A stretch of 42,332 nt of DNA from Chlamydiota bacterium (GCA_013287815.1 JABDDC010000011.1:1-42332); one strand, 5' to 3'; counted from the first letter of the stretch, positions 1 to 8,370 are shown. Notes: generated by a model from the letters alone, not told the origin. Program-made: numbers and translations.

Positions 1-1299
1 CTTAAGGGAACGGATGAGGCAGGTGTACTCTATGTTGATGGACATGTTCGACCTTATCATGGGAGCCTGACACAGCTGCCTCGTCATTATGTCTCCAGAC
101 AAAAATTATGTTTAAGAGCGACGACAGATTACTGGGTCAACATAGCCAACGGCAACCCTGTTTTTTTTGTAACAAAGGCTGTTGATCCCGGATTGGTTCA
201 AGTACTTGAAAACGACATCATCCCTCGATTGCTTAAGGAAGTTCCTGCACAGCCAAGCCAGGAGCAATTAGATGCTGATAAATTACTTCCCCGTTTTACA
301 ATTATCTTTGATCGGGAAGGTTATAGTCCATCACTCTTTAAGAGACTTTGGAATCAAAGAATCGCCATTCAAACGTACCATAAAGGTGCACGTGAAGAGT
401 GGTCCAAAGATGAATTTAAAAAATACGAAGTAAAGTTGGCTACCGGTGAGGTCGTACAATATAATTTGGCTGAGCGAGGGGTATATTTGGCAGGTTGTCT
501 TTGGATGCGAGAAGTAAGAAAGTTAAAAGCAAATAAAAAAGGTGAAACTCAATGTTCAATGCTTTCAACTAACTTTAAAAGCGATATAGTAACAGTTTCA
601 GTAGACACTTTTAGCAGGTGGTCTCAGGAAAACTACATCAAGTACATGAGAGAAAACTTCTCTTTGGATAAGTTGATCGAATATGAGACGGAACCGGTTC
701 ACGGACAAACAAAGATAATTAACCCAAAATATAGAAAATTAGATTCAGAAATAAAAAAAGCTAATAGTACGCTTAGTAAAAACCGTGCCAAGTTGGCTGC
801 CACATTGCTCGACGTTGATATCGAGCAGAAAGAGGTAGAGAAATATACTGAGCGTCAAGGGATACTATTTGATGAAATCCAGTCTCTGGAGGCTAAAATC
901 GCGACGCTGAAGGAGGAACGTAAAAAAGAAGGGAAGCATATTACTGTGGACGAGCTTCCGGAACAAGAAAGATTTGAGCAACTTAGTCAGTCAGGCAAGC
1001 ATCTTATAGATACAGTTAAGATGATCGCCTATCGGGCTGAAACTGCAATGTCGAACCTTTTAAGGGAAGTAGTCCCGAATTTTGACAGGAATGCTACAAG
1101 AACACTGTTACGGGAGATTTATAATGATGAAGTTGATCTTGTTGTTGATGAGAAGAATAAGGTTCTGCGTGTGCGTATGCATCATTTAGCAACACAAGGA
1201 CACGATAATGCTCTGAGGAAACTATGCGAAGCGCTTACAGCAACGGAGACCGAATATCCTGAATCAGGTCTTAGATTAGTGTATGAACTGATTGATTAG
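1..1299 (+). CDS. DDE-type transposase, 5' end outside window
   Basis: The reading frame is open from the first base to a TAG at 1297-1299, so the gene starts upstream of the window; a TTG at 193 is only an internal codon. The visible 432 residues carry a VDGHVRPYHG block near the beginning, FDREGY about 100 residues later and RWSQENYIKYMRENF further on, spaced like the acidic residues of a DDE transposase. A long charged coiled coil follows (roughly nucleotides 740-930), and the C-terminus is a helical domain. I recall this block pattern from proteins annotated as putative transposases, but I cannot assign an IS family. No terminal inverted repeat of its own was recognised in 1300-1392. The function is inferred from motifs; partial status is seen directly. 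Confidence 0.65.
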   Translation, partial: LKGTDEAGVLYVDGHVRPYHGSLTQLPRHYVSRQKLCLRATTDYWVNIANGNPVFFVTKAVDPGLVQVLENDIIPRLLKEVPAQPSQEQLDADKLLPRFTIIFDREGYSPSLFKRLWNQRIAIQTYHKGAREEWSKDEFKKYEVKLATGEVVQYNLAERGVYLAGCLWMREVRKLKANKKGETQCSMLSTNFKSDIVTVSVDTFSRWSQENYIKYMRENFSLDKLIEYETEPVHGQTKIINPKYRKLDSEIKKANSTLSKNRAKLAATLLDVDIEQKEVEKYTERQGILFDEIQSLEAKIATLKEERKKEGKHITVDELPEQERFEQLSQSGKHLIDTVKMIAYRAETAMSNLLREVVPNFDRNATRTLLREIYNDEVDLVVDEKNKVLRVRMHHLATQGHDNALRKLCEALTATETEYPESGLRLVYELID

Positions 1300-1392
1300 T
1301 AGTTAAGGTCACTATGTGCTTGGAGAAGTTTTTGAAGCGGCGGTGCAAAGCCCCGCAAGTTCAAGGACTTCGTCAAGTACACACTTAATGAT

Positions 1393-1734
1393 CTCAGATT
1401 CGGAGTAGGTGCCGAGCGTCAGGAGCCAGGAGAAAACAACCGCGGCAGCGGCGTAGGATGTCAGCCCCGCGCGAAGAAGCCGGAGGCTTCGAGCGTGGGG
1501 TAACGGTATACGATATTATAACAGCCCCGGCAGGGGTGTAAGAGAAGGGTTCTGTAGCAGCACATTTTGGCCTCCACGCCTTCTCTTACACCCCTGCCGG
1601 GGCTGTAATTTTATGTTGCATGTTTACCCCACGCTCGAAGCTTTTAGCTTCTTCGCACGGGGCTGACATCCTACGCCGCTGCCGCGGCTATTTTCTCCTG
1701 GCTCCTGACGCTCGGCACCTACTCCGAATCTGAG
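1393..1734. mobile_element. 342-bp palindromic element (foldback/MITE-like)
   Basis: Two 156-bp arms (1393-1548 and 1579-1734) are near-perfect reverse complements around a 30-bp centre. The outer ends read CTCAGATTCGGAGTAGGT and its complement, differing at one base from the ends of the smaller elements at 1833 and 8130. Flanks are ttaatgat on the left (1385-1392) and gtaatgat on the right (1735-1742), a 7-of-8 match consistent with an 8-bp target duplication that has one substitution. The arms contain no convincing gene. It is non-autonomous and is presumably moved by a transposase encoded elsewhere. Confidence 0.75.
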
Positions 1735-1832
1735 GTAATGATGACGCTTATCTCATTTCGCGTCTCTTGCCATTTCTTCTAGATCAAGATCTCTGAACCT
1801 ATGCCGTCTCTATCTGGACTAAGCGAGGCTTC

Positions 1833-2059
1833 CTGAGATTCGGAGTAGGAACGAGATGTCAGAGATACCGTTTGGGTATAGGAAAGTGGCTCTAGTAAGG
1901 GTTGGCTAGAAAGTTGTATAGAAGATTTTACCGCGGAGCCGCAGAGATCGCTGAGCAAGCGCAGAGAGATTTTGATCGTAGAAAAACTCTCTGCGTTTGC
2001 TCAGCGATCTCTGCGGCTCCGCGGTTATAATGACGATAAGTACCTACTCCGAATCTCAG
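1833..2059. mobile_element. 227-bp MITE, copy A, with 8-bp target duplication
   Basis: The element begins CTGAGATTCGGAGTAGG and ends with the exact reverse complement of those 17 bases. It is flanked by perfect direct repeats GAGGCTTC at 1825-1832 and 2060-2067. Inside lies a second inverted repeat of 39-bp arms (1930-1968 and 1987-2025, one mismatch) starting ACCGCGGAGCCGCAGAG. The copy at 8130-8357 is almost identical. There is no coding capacity, so it is a non-autonomous miniature element. It lies about 85 bp upstream of the gene at 2144. Confidence 0.88.
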
Positions 2060-2143
2060 GAGGCTTCCTATGAAGTTTACAATTAAATCTTCTTAGTGCT
2101 AAAATGATAATGAAGGGATGAGCACATTCCTTTCGAGGCTATT

Positions 2144-2593
2144 ATGACTACGATTGATAAATTGGATTTGAATATTTACATCCAATATGCCCGCCGCACC
2201 CAGATGATTGAACAGATCAATCAGCAGTATCACCTGGATGAAGCAGCATCTATTCCAGCGCAAATCTCATTAGTTGATTTATACCCAAGAATCTCAGAAA
2301 TGGAACTCCTATTGGGTATTGTTCCTGTGCAGGCCCCTTGGGCTTATTTCTTTCCACCTCCAAGGTATCGCTTTCAGCGCCGCTCCCCTTTCGGGTTTTT
2401 CCGTGTTGCCCCTAGCTTAGGATCGTTTGAAAAAGAAGATGATGACGAGCGAAAACTGGATGAAGTAATCTGCGAAACCCCTGAAGATGAAAAGGAAAAA
2501 GGTGCAATTAAAAGCTGTTTCGATCAGATTGACAAAATTAATACATGGCTGAGCTTTATCGTCGGCCGCGTAGGTCAATTCTTGCAAGGGTAA
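2144..2593 (+). CDS. Conserved chlamydial-type protein upstream of TPR gene (CT273-like position)
   Basis: A 149-aa protein with no signal peptide or membrane segment. The middle is unusually rich in Pro, Phe and Arg (about residues 63-90), followed by an acidic stretch (about 95-120, with EDDDE) and a helical C-terminus. A GAGG about 7 bases before the ATG serves as ribosome binding site. The stop is separated by only 3 bases from the TPR gene at 2597, so the two are surely co-transcribed. In Chlamydia trachomatis I recall a similarly sized hypothetical gene (CT273) directly before a TPR gene (CT274) and dnaA2 (CT275). Here the order is the same apart from the inverted pseC-like gene lying between. 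Identity by synteny is an inference and the biochemical role is unknown; a secretion-chaperone partner is conceivable but unsupported. Confidence 0.7.
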   Translation: MTTIDKLDLNIYIQYARRTQMIEQINQQYHLDEAASIPAQISLVDLYPRISEMELLLGIVPVQAPWAYFFPPPRYRFQRRSPFGFFRVAPSLGSFEKEDDDERKLDEVICETPEDEKEKGAIKSCFDQIDKINTWLSFIVGRVGQFLQG

Positions 2594-2596
2594 TTC

Positions 2597-2992
2597 ATGG
2601 GAAAAATTAATTGGATTGAAAAGCTTAACTGGAACGAAGAGCATATTGAAGATTTGCGCTATACCGGCTACTCCTATGTCAGACAGGGGAAGTACGATAT
2701 CGCGCTCGCTTTCTTTGAGGCCTTAAATGTCCTCGATCCGGAAAGCGCCTACGATGCTCAGACATTAGGGGCTATTTACCTTCAGCTTAATTATCCAGCT
2801 AAAGCTCTAAAATGCTTTGATAAAGCATTAAAAATAGAGGCAGACCATGGGCCTACTCTGCTCAACCTCACCAAAGCATTTCTGATGCTTGGCCGTAAGG
2901 AAGAAGCAATGCAACTAGCCAACATTCTCAAAAACGAGAAAAACCTACAGATTGCCAACGTCGCTAAGGCGCTTATTCTAGCAAATAGCTAA
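2597..2992 (+). CDS. Small TPR protein (CT274-like), possible chaperone
   Basis: This 131-aa protein consists almost entirely of tetratricopeptide repeats: about residues 24-57 (GYSYVRQGKYDIALAFFEA), 58-91 (GAIYLQLNYPAKALKCFDKA) and 92-125. Each shows the usual G/A/Y/F/A pattern. It lacks a signal peptide and is expected in the cytoplasm as a protein-binding scaffold. Size and fold resemble LcrH/SycD-type secretion chaperones, but small TPR proteins have many jobs, so this is only a possibility. It sits 3 bases after the preceding gene, indicating translational coupling. The dnaA gene follows on the same strand about 2 kb on, matching the order I recall for CT273-CT274-dnaA in chlamydiae. Confidence 0.82.
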   Translation: MGKINWIEKLNWNEEHIEDLRYTGYSYVRQGKYDIALAFFEALNVLDPESAYDAQTLGAIYLQLNYPAKALKCFDKALKIEADHGPTLLNLTKAFLMLGRKEEAMQLANILKNEKNLQIANVAKALILANS

Positions 2993-3033
2993 AAAGGAAA
3001 TTCGAAATTCGGAAATTATAAAGAGAAAAATGC

Positions 3034-3087
3034 CCCATTCGTCCCATTCGTCCCATTCGCCCCATTCGCCCCATTCGCCCCATTCGT
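3034..3087. repeat. Six tandem 9-bp units CCCATTCGY
   Basis: Six consecutive copies of CCCATTCG followed by T or C fill 3034-3087, between the TPR gene stop and the convergent aminotransferase stop at 3101. Only the ninth base varies. The unit length is a multiple of three but no reading frame uses it. It is a simple tandem repeat that could vary in copy number; no function is evident. Confidence 0.9.
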
Positions 3088-3100
3088 CCTTTTCTGTGGA

Positions 3101-4267
3101 TTAGATTCGCAATAAATTAATCAGTTCCTGACAAACTCTCTCAACATCGTTTTCTGTGAGATCGTAATAGAGTGGTAATGACAATGCCCGAGCATAGTAT
3201 TGTTCTGCTTTGGGGAACTCCGAATAATCATCCAACATCTTCAATACAGGGTGGCGGTAGAGGGGGATATAGTGGACTTGGGTGCCGACTCCCCTTTCCT
3301 TGAGGGCGCGCATCACATTTTCCCGGGTGGTGCGATAGGCCGCAAAATCGATCTGCACCACAAAAAGATGATAGGCCGACCGTTCATCATACTCTTCGCT
3401 AAACAGCTGAATATGAGTAACATCAATTAATAAACTGCGGTATTTTTTAATCAGCTTGCGCCTTTGATCGACAAATTTATCAAGCCTTTTAAACTGGCTT
3501 AGGCCCAATGCCGCCTGGAAAGAGGTTAAGTTGAAATTGCCTGTGATGGCACTGACTTCGTAATAGCCTAGGGCACTAGGTTGCTGCAGATGGGGCGCCG
3601 CTCGTTCGATGCCGTTATCCCGATAAAGCTGCAGGCGGTGGTACAGGTTTTCGTCATTGGTTGTCACCATCCCTCCTTCTCCAGCCGTGATGGTCTTGGC
3701 GGGGTGAAAGCTGAAAATCGTCATCTGGCTGTAGGCGCAGGAGCCTACCTTTTCACCCGAAGGATAAGCTGATCCAATAGCATGGGCCGCATCTTCAATC
3801 ACTACGGCATCGGGATGTTTGATCATCTTGTCCAGCTTCCTCATATCGACGGCAATGCCTGAAAAGTGGACCGGCACGATGATTGGCTTCCCTCTTGAGA
3901 ATGGTGTTTCAAGCTCTTTTTCAAGCAATTCTAAATCGATGTTACCGTTTGACCGGTCGATATCTACGAGCCGTGGCCTGATGCCCATCTGAACAGGGAT
4001 TCCTACAGAAGCGATATAGGTATTAGGAGAAGAATAAACCTGATCGTAAGGGGAGGTTCCGGCAGCGAAGAAGGCTCCCATCAAAGCTGTGGTGCCGCTC
4101 GAGAAAGCCACAGCAAAGCGGGCGCCGCAAAATTCAGCGATCGCCTTTTCGAATTCGGCTACGGGGGGGCCTCTGGTAATCAGATCCTCTTTCAAAGCTT
4201 CCTGGACTGCTTTCAGATCGCTTTCATCGATCGATTGCCTGGCATAAGGTAAAAACATTTTGTTCAC
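3101..4267 (-). CDS. pseC: DegT/DnrJ/EryC1/StrS sugar aminotransferase, PseC-like
   Basis: This 388-aa PLP enzyme belongs to the nucleotide-sugar aminotransferase family. The N-terminus (FLPYARQSIDESDLKAV, residues 5-21) and SSGTTAL (56-62) match PseC-type enzymes, which aminate a UDP-4-keto-6-deoxy-AltNAc intermediate on the route to pseudaminic acid. EDAAHA at 158-163 provides the PLP-ring Asp159, and FSFHPAKTITAGEGG supplies the Schiff-base Lys191. Length is normal and the gene looks intact. No other pseudaminic acid genes are in the window, so the exact sugar substrate is inferred; a generic 4-amino-sugar transaminase is the alternative. The gene is convergent with the TPR gene. A strong hairpin lies just upstream of its ATG (4289-4364). 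Confidence 0.85.
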   Translation of the reverse strand: MNKMFLPYARQSIDESDLKAVQEALKEDLITRGPPVAEFEKAIAEFCGARFAVAFSSGTTALMGAFFAAGTSPYDQVYSSPNTYIASVGIPVQMGIRPRLVDIDRSNGNIDLELLEKELETPFSRGKPIIVPVHFSGIAVDMRKLDKMIKHPDAVVIEDAAHAIGSAYPSGEKVGSCAYSQMTIFSFHPAKTITAGEGGMVTTNDENLYHRLQLYRDNGIERAAPHLQQPSALGYYEVSAITGNFNLTSFQAALGLSQFKRLDKFVDQRRKLIKKYRSLLIDVTHIQLFSEEYDERSAYHLFVVQIDFAAYRTTRENVMRALKERGVGTQVHYIPLYRHPVLKMLDDYSEFPKAEQYYARALSLPLYYDLTENDVERVCQELINLLRI

Positions 4268-4288
4268 TCCAATTATCTAAAAGAAGAT

Positions 4289-4364
4289 GTTATACTGCGG
4301 GGTGTTGATATTTTGCGCTTTCCGCAGCGTGAAAGCGCAAAATATCAACGCCCCGCAGTATAAC
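4289..4364. repeat. 33-bp-arm hairpin upstream of the aminotransferase
   Basis: Arms 4289-4321 and 4332-4364 are reverse complements apart from one T/C position (a G-U pair in one transcript), around a 10-base loop. The arms include ATACTGCGGGGTGTTGATA and its complement. It begins 22 bases upstream of the aminotransferase start codon, so it would lie in that gene's leader. Neither side shows a typical U-tract. It may be a repeat element rather than a terminator. Confidence 0.8.
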
Positions 4365-4401
4365 CTTCATACCCATTGTTTTCAAGCAAGGAGACGGGCA
4401 A

Positions 4402-4653
4402 CTGAGATTCGGAGTAGGTACGAGAAATTCACCGCAGAGTCGCAGAGAGCGCTGAGAATGCGCAGAGAATTTTTTCTTTTATCTAAAACTCACCGGCTGT
4501 CCTGTAGGACTATTAATTAACTTTAATGTCGAGCTGCTCAAGGATGGTATCTGTCATATGGTTAATAACTTTTCAGAAGCCTCTGAGCTCTCTTCATTTA
4601 TTTAGTGATCAAAATTCTCTGCGTAGTCTCAGCGTTCTCTGCGGCTCTGCGGT
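4402..4653. mobile_element. Truncated relative of the MITE family
   Basis: CTGAGATTCGGAGTAGG, identical to the 17-bp end of the elements at 1833 and 8130, occurs at 4402-4418. An internal inverted repeat follows: left arm 4431-4474 (ACCGCAGAGTCGCAGAG...) and right arm 4611-4653, its imperfect complement, separated by about 136 bp of unrelated sequence. The opposite outer end was not found downstream, so this copy has lost one terminus or is a hybrid. No target duplication can be assigned. Confidence 0.65.
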
Positions 4654-5031
4654 AAACCAGTCTAAACCACAGAATATTAGTGTCTTAGTGCCTTTGTGTC
4701 TTTGTGTTTAATAAATGTGTGATTGTCGCCCTGCTGCCTTCCCCCACCTCCCCAATTTCGTCCTATCTTTCTGATCCTGAATAAATAATAGCTGTCAATA
4801 AAATACAAAATATTTAAAATGAGTGGATTAGGTCCTACAGAGGGGAATAGTAACATCCAATTTTTTTATCTTGGTCTTCCATTTTTGATAATCAAGGCTT
4901 TATCGAAATTTGAACGTCAAGCTTGGATTAAATCACTTGCTAGCTAAGTTCGCTCATGCTAGATTCTCCATATTAATCACCCCCAGAATATGTTGTGGAA
5001 ACGTTGTTCATAACTTTAAGGACTATTAACT
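4654..5031 (+). other. AT-rich dnaA upstream region
   Basis: No gene was seen here. The first part contains a low-complexity run of the type GTGCCTTTGTGTCTTTGTGT (4690-4709), common in dispersed genomic repeats. The rest is AT-rich and leads to dnaA at 5032. I found no exact TTATCCACA DnaA box, so an origin of replication is not supported. The dnaA promoter presumably lies here but no single -35/-10 pair stands out. Confidence 0.5.
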
Positions 5032-6372
5032 ATGCTAGCTTGTGATACACGCGACGCCTGGACTCAATTTTTGCATTTTGCCAAAAAGAAGTGTTCACCG
5101 GCAGCCTTTGGAAATTGGTTTGCCCCGATTCAAGTCATTGAATCAACTGAAGAGCTGCTTACCCTTGAAGTTCCTAACATTTTTGTGCAGGAATACCTCC
5201 TGTCAAACTATAAACAAGACCTCCTTTCTTTTCTTCCTGTCACGGACAATGGCGAACTGGCTATCCAGTTTGTCGTTGCACACCAGAAAAAAAGTGCTCC
5301 GGTGTTTACAGCTGCACCCTCAATTAAAATTGATGCCAATAAAGATAACTTCCCCGAAGTCAAGCTCAACAACCAGTACCGTTTCGAAACCTTTATCGAA
5401 GGCGCTACAAACCAATTCGTCAAGTCAGCGGCCATGGGAGTCGCCCAACGTCCGGGCATGTCATACAATCCCCTCTTTATCCACGGGGGTGTCGGCTTGG
5501 GAAAGACCCACATCCTCCACAGCATCGGGCATTACATTCGCGAAAACCACAAAAAACTGCGCATCCAATGCATTACTACCGAAGCCTTCATCAACGAACT
5601 GGTCGATAACCTACGCAACAAGTCGATCGAAAAGATGAAACGCTTTTACCGTACTGAAGTGGACGTTCTTTTAGTCGACGATATCCAGTTTTTACAAAAT
5701 AGGCTCAATTTCGAAGAAGAGCTTGCGTTTACTTTTGAAGCGCTAAAAAACAAAGGCGCGCAGATCGTCATCACCAGTGATAAGGCGCCATCCTTACTAA
5801 AACTTTCTGAGAGAACGATCGGCAAAATGGAAGGAGGCCTCGTGGCCCATATGGGCATCCCGGAACTGGAAACACGGGTGGCCATTTTAATGCATAAAGC
5901 CGAACAAAAAGGGCTGCAGATCCCGCATAACGTTGCCTTTTTCATCGCGGAACACATCCACAACAACGTCCGCCAGCTGGAGGGTGCCGTCAATAGACTG
6001 AGCGCACACTGCCGCCTCCTCGACCTCAACATCACCGAAGAACTCGTCACCAAGACCCTGCGCGAGATGCTGCAGCAGGCTCCGAGAGAAAAGATCTCTG
6101 TCGAACAAATCCTCAAAAGCGTCGCTACTGTCTTTCAGGTCAAGGTAAGCGACCTGCGCGGCTCTACCCGTACCAAAGATATCGCCCTGCCCCGCCAGGT
6201 CGCCATGTACCTCGCCAAGGAGATGATCAACGAATCGCTGATCATGCTGGGCGCCTCGTTTGGCAAGACCCACTCCACCATCTTGCACGCCTATAAAAAC
6301 ATCGAAAAGAAGGTGGCCACCGACGAGACCCTCCGCCGCCAGATCGGCATGATCCGCCGCAACATCAACTAG
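5032..6372 (+). CDS. dnaA: Chromosomal replication initiator DnaA
   Basis: This 446-aa protein covers the whole DnaA architecture: an N-terminal DnaB/oligomerisation domain (about 1-80), a short linker, the AAA+ domain with Walker A GGVGLGKT (152-159, Lys158) and Walker B LLVDDIQF (Asp216, Asp217), and a C-terminal DNA-binding domain. The last has the [11 protein letters not shown] segment from about 374 and the basic recognition motif KTHSTIL at 412-418. It binds DnaA boxes and opens the origin in an ATP-dependent way. Chlamydiae carry two dnaA paralogues; by its neighbours this one corresponds to what I remember as dnaA2. The stop lies 3 bases from the stop of the convergent comF, leaving no room for a terminator. 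Confidence 0.96.
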   Translation: MLACDTRDAWTQFLHFAKKKCSPAAFGNWFAPIQVIESTEELLTLEVPNIFVQEYLLSNYKQDLLSFLPVTDNGELAIQFVVAHQKKSAPVFTAAPSIKIDANKDNFPEVKLNNQYRFETFIEGATNQFVKSAAMGVAQRPGMSYNPLFIHGGVGLGKTHILHSIGHYIRENHKKLRIQCITTEAFINELVDNLRNKSIEKMKRFYRTEVDVLLVDDIQFLQNRLNFEEELAFTFEALKNKGAQIVITSDKAPSLLKLSERTIGKMEGGLVAHMGIPELETRVAILMHKAEQKGLQIPHNVAFFIAEHIHNNVRQLEGAVNRLSAHCRLLDLNITEELVTKTLREMLQQAPREKISVEQILKSVATVFQVKVSDLRGSTRTKDIALPRQVAMYLAKEMINESLIMLGASFGKTHSTILHAYKNIEKKVATDETLRRQIGMIRRNIN

Positions 6373-6375
6373 AAT

Positions 6376-7095
6376 CTATTTTTCTGTTTTGCAGAAGGTG
6401 AGGGCGGAAAGGGTTTGGGGGCACTTCTGGTAGATGGCTTCCGCGCATCTATTCAGGGTCGACCCTGAGGTCATGACATCATCGATCAGCAAAATGTTCT
6501 TATCTTCGATCGGATAATTCCCTTTCAGTTTAAATTGTTTTTTTCCCAGCAGCTTGCGCTGCTCAAGGGTCAGGCCGGCTTGGCTCAGCGATGGGCCCGA
6601 GCGTTTTAAGGCATCCCACACGGGAACTTGAAGGACTTTGGCTAGCTCATTGGCTAGCAAGGTACTCTGGTTAAAGCCGCGCTCCAGCCAGTGAAAGAAT
6701 GAAACAGGAACGGGAACGATGGCATCCGGCATCGACCAGTCCATTTTTTCAAACTGGGCAATCAGAAAAGCGCCGGCACCCTTTGCTAGATGGGGCTGGC
6801 AGCCGTACTTCATTTTTTTGATGATAGAGGCGGGTGGACCCATGTAACTGAATACAGCCCCTGTCCGGTAGAATATTGAAGGATTTTTAGCGCAGTAGCG
6901 GCAATGACCATCAGCCCCTTGCAAGTTAAAACACCTGGGACATCGCTCTTCGGGATCTAACATTTCCAGCAGCGATCCGCACGGATCGCACAGCACCGAT
7001 GCGCCAGGGCCCAGCTGCTCTCCACAATGGATGCATGAAGCCGGATAAACCAGATGCATTAAAGAATCACGAAGTTTAGGAAGCCAATTTTTCAT
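6376..7095 (-). CDS. comF: ComF family phosphoribosyltransferase-like protein
   Basis: A 239-aa protein whose N-terminal third has four Cys pairs (21/24, 36/39, 52/55, 65/68), the zinc-ribbon part of ComF. The C-terminal two thirds are a type I PRTase fold with the PRPP-binding loop ILLIDDVMTSGST at 201-213. ComF proteins take part in natural transformation: the family is cytoplasmic and associated with the DNA-uptake helicase ComFA in Bacillus and with single-strand DNA handling elsewhere. Its start overlaps the upstream kinase-like gene as ATGA, so the two are translationally coupled. It is intact and of usual length. Competence in this organism is an inference. Confidence 0.9.
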   Translation of the reverse strand: MKNWLPKLRDSLMHLVYPASCIHCGEQLGPGASVLCDPCGSLLEMLDPEERCPRCFNLQGADGHCRYCAKNPSIFYRTGAVFSYMGPPASIIKKMKYGCQPHLAKGAGAFLIAQFEKMDWSMPDAIVPVPVSFFHWLERGFNQSTLLANELAKVLQVPVWDALKRSGPSLSQAGLTLEQRKLLGKKQFKLKGNYPIEDKNILLIDDVMTSGSTLNRCAEAIYQKCPQTLSALTFCKTEK

Positions 7096-8054
7096 AAGGA
7101 AGGATTCAGAACCGGCAGATGCCTTCTTTTTTTGAATAGATCGAGGTTGATCCCTAAGCGGTCATAATGGCCGCCGGTATAGGCATGATAGCGCTCTTCT
7201 AAGAACGGGAAAAGTTCTTCGCGATATTCCGGATAGGCATCTTTGATCCACTTTTCGATCTTCCAGATAACAAGAGCAAGGTCTTCCGAGTAAAGGTCTT
7301 TATCTTTCAACTTCTCGATTTTGGCGAATTTGCCGGCATCAAGGTGGAATGGATGGTTCCCGATAAATCCGGCATTGACCATGACACCATGGTCCCTGTC
7401 ATAGATCCCTTTTTTGTATTCTGAGATATACATGTTCAAAATTTGGTCGATCGATTGTTTGGCTTGGCCTACATGGCCTTCACTAAGAAGTTGGTTGAGG
7501 CGCGTTCTGAGGGTAACACCTTTTCTTTGGATCAGAAAAACCGTAGGATTCAAGTCGATTTTTCTTTCTATTCCCATTTTATCGAAAACGATGGCCTGTT
7601 TGTGAAATCCATCGACCGGGACAAGATGAAGGTAGATCAAGGCGGCATTATCTTTGTCTTCGCGATAGGCCAGATCATAGGCATCGAAGACGCTCTTTAA
7701 TTTTTTTTCTTTGATCGCGAAATAATTCGTTTTGTATTCACCCGGGGGAAGAAGATAAGCCAACCAACTAGGACGCAAATGTTTGAATTTGAAAAATTTC
7801 AAGACATAGTTACCATCTTCACTGCCAAAGGCGTAGCACTGGGCCCCTTTGCCGATATAACTGAATTTTTGATTTAAGATTTGATCAATAACAACATTGT
7901 CATCAGCAGATAAAACAGCGCTTTTCCAGGGAGCAGCGAAAGGGAGGTCATAAGTGATATTGGCCACGCGGAAATCGTCTGTCAGATTAAAATAGAGGCG
8001 TGTCATTCCAGTAATGGCAAGCAAAACAACAATTCCTCCAAGAAAATATTTCAT
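7092..8054 (-). CDS. Membrane-anchored divergent protein-kinase-like protein
   Basis: A 320-aa protein with an N-terminal hydrophobic segment (about 4-19) that could be a signal anchor. The rest looks like a remote kinase fold: a glycine-rich loop GKGAQCYAF (68-76), a lysine in VLKFFK (Lys86) at the place of the ATP-anchoring Lys, a catalytic-loop-like YDRDHGVMVNAG (218-229, with an Asp and a downstream Asn), and LDAG (238-241) in the place of DFG. Spacing is compact but in kinase order. If the anchor is N-terminal with an outside C-terminus, the domain would be periplasmic, as in Fam20-like kinases; otherwise it is cytosolic. The family is not one I can name. It overlaps comF by ATGA. A MITE lies 75 bp upstream. 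Confidence 0.7.
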   Translation of the reverse strand: MKYFLGGIVVLLAITGMTRLYFNLTDDFRVANITYDLPFAAPWKSAVLSADDNVVIDQILNQKFSYIGKGAQCYAFGSEDGNYVLKFFKFKHLRPSWLAYLLPPGEYKTNYFAIKEKKLKSVFDAYDLAYREDKDNAALIYLHLVPVDGFHKQAIVFDKMGIERKIDLNPTVFLIQRKGVTLRTRLNQLLSEGHVGQAKQSIDQILNMYISEYKKGIYDRDHGVMVNAGFIGNHPFHLDAGKFAKIEKLKDKDLYSEDLALVIWKIEKWIKDAYPEYREELFPFLEERYHAYTGGHYDRLGINLDLFKKRRHLPVLNPSL

Positions 8055-8129
8055 AACAAAGCCTCATCTAATTAAATATGAATAATTTTCGTCGTTTAGT
8101 AAATTAAATGCAACAGAAAGGGAGACAAG

Positions 8130-8357
8130 CTGAGATTCGGAGTAGGAACGAGATGTCAGAGATACCGCTTGGGTATAGGAAAGTGGCTCTAGTAAGGGTT
8201 GGCTAGAAAGTTGTATAAAAGATTTTACCGCGGAGCCGCAGAGATCGCTGAGCAAGCGCAGAGAGATTTTGATCGTAGAAAAAACTCTCTGCGTTTGCTC
8301 AGCGATCTCTGCGGCTCCGCGGTTATAATGACGATAAGTACCTACTCCGAATCTCAG
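8130..8357. mobile_element. 228-bp MITE, copy B, with 8-bp target duplication
   Basis: The element has the same 17-bp outer ends as copy A (CTGAGATTCGGAGTAGG and complement) and is flanked by the perfect 8-bp direct repeats GAGACAAG at 8122-8129 and 8358-8365. The inner 39-bp inverted repeat is at 8227-8265 and 8285-8323. It differs from copy A by a few substitutions and one extra A. It fills most of the 316-bp gap between the AsmA-like gene stop (8371) and the kinase-like gene start (8054), both on the minus strand, and so separates their transcription units. Confidence 0.88.
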
Positions 8358-8370
8358 GAGACAAGATCTC

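Noticed and set aside
4289-4364. Rho-independent terminator
   Set aside because: The stem is far too long, has no T-run and lies upstream of, not after, the neighbouring gene.
4654-5031. Replication origin upstream of dnaA
   Set aside because: No DnaA box cluster or AT-rich 13-mer array is recognisable, and chlamydial origins are not necessarily at dnaA.
5042-6288. Overlapping genes inside dnaA in other frames
   Set aside because: The alternative frames lack ribosome binding sites and show no domain-like composition; dnaA explains the region.
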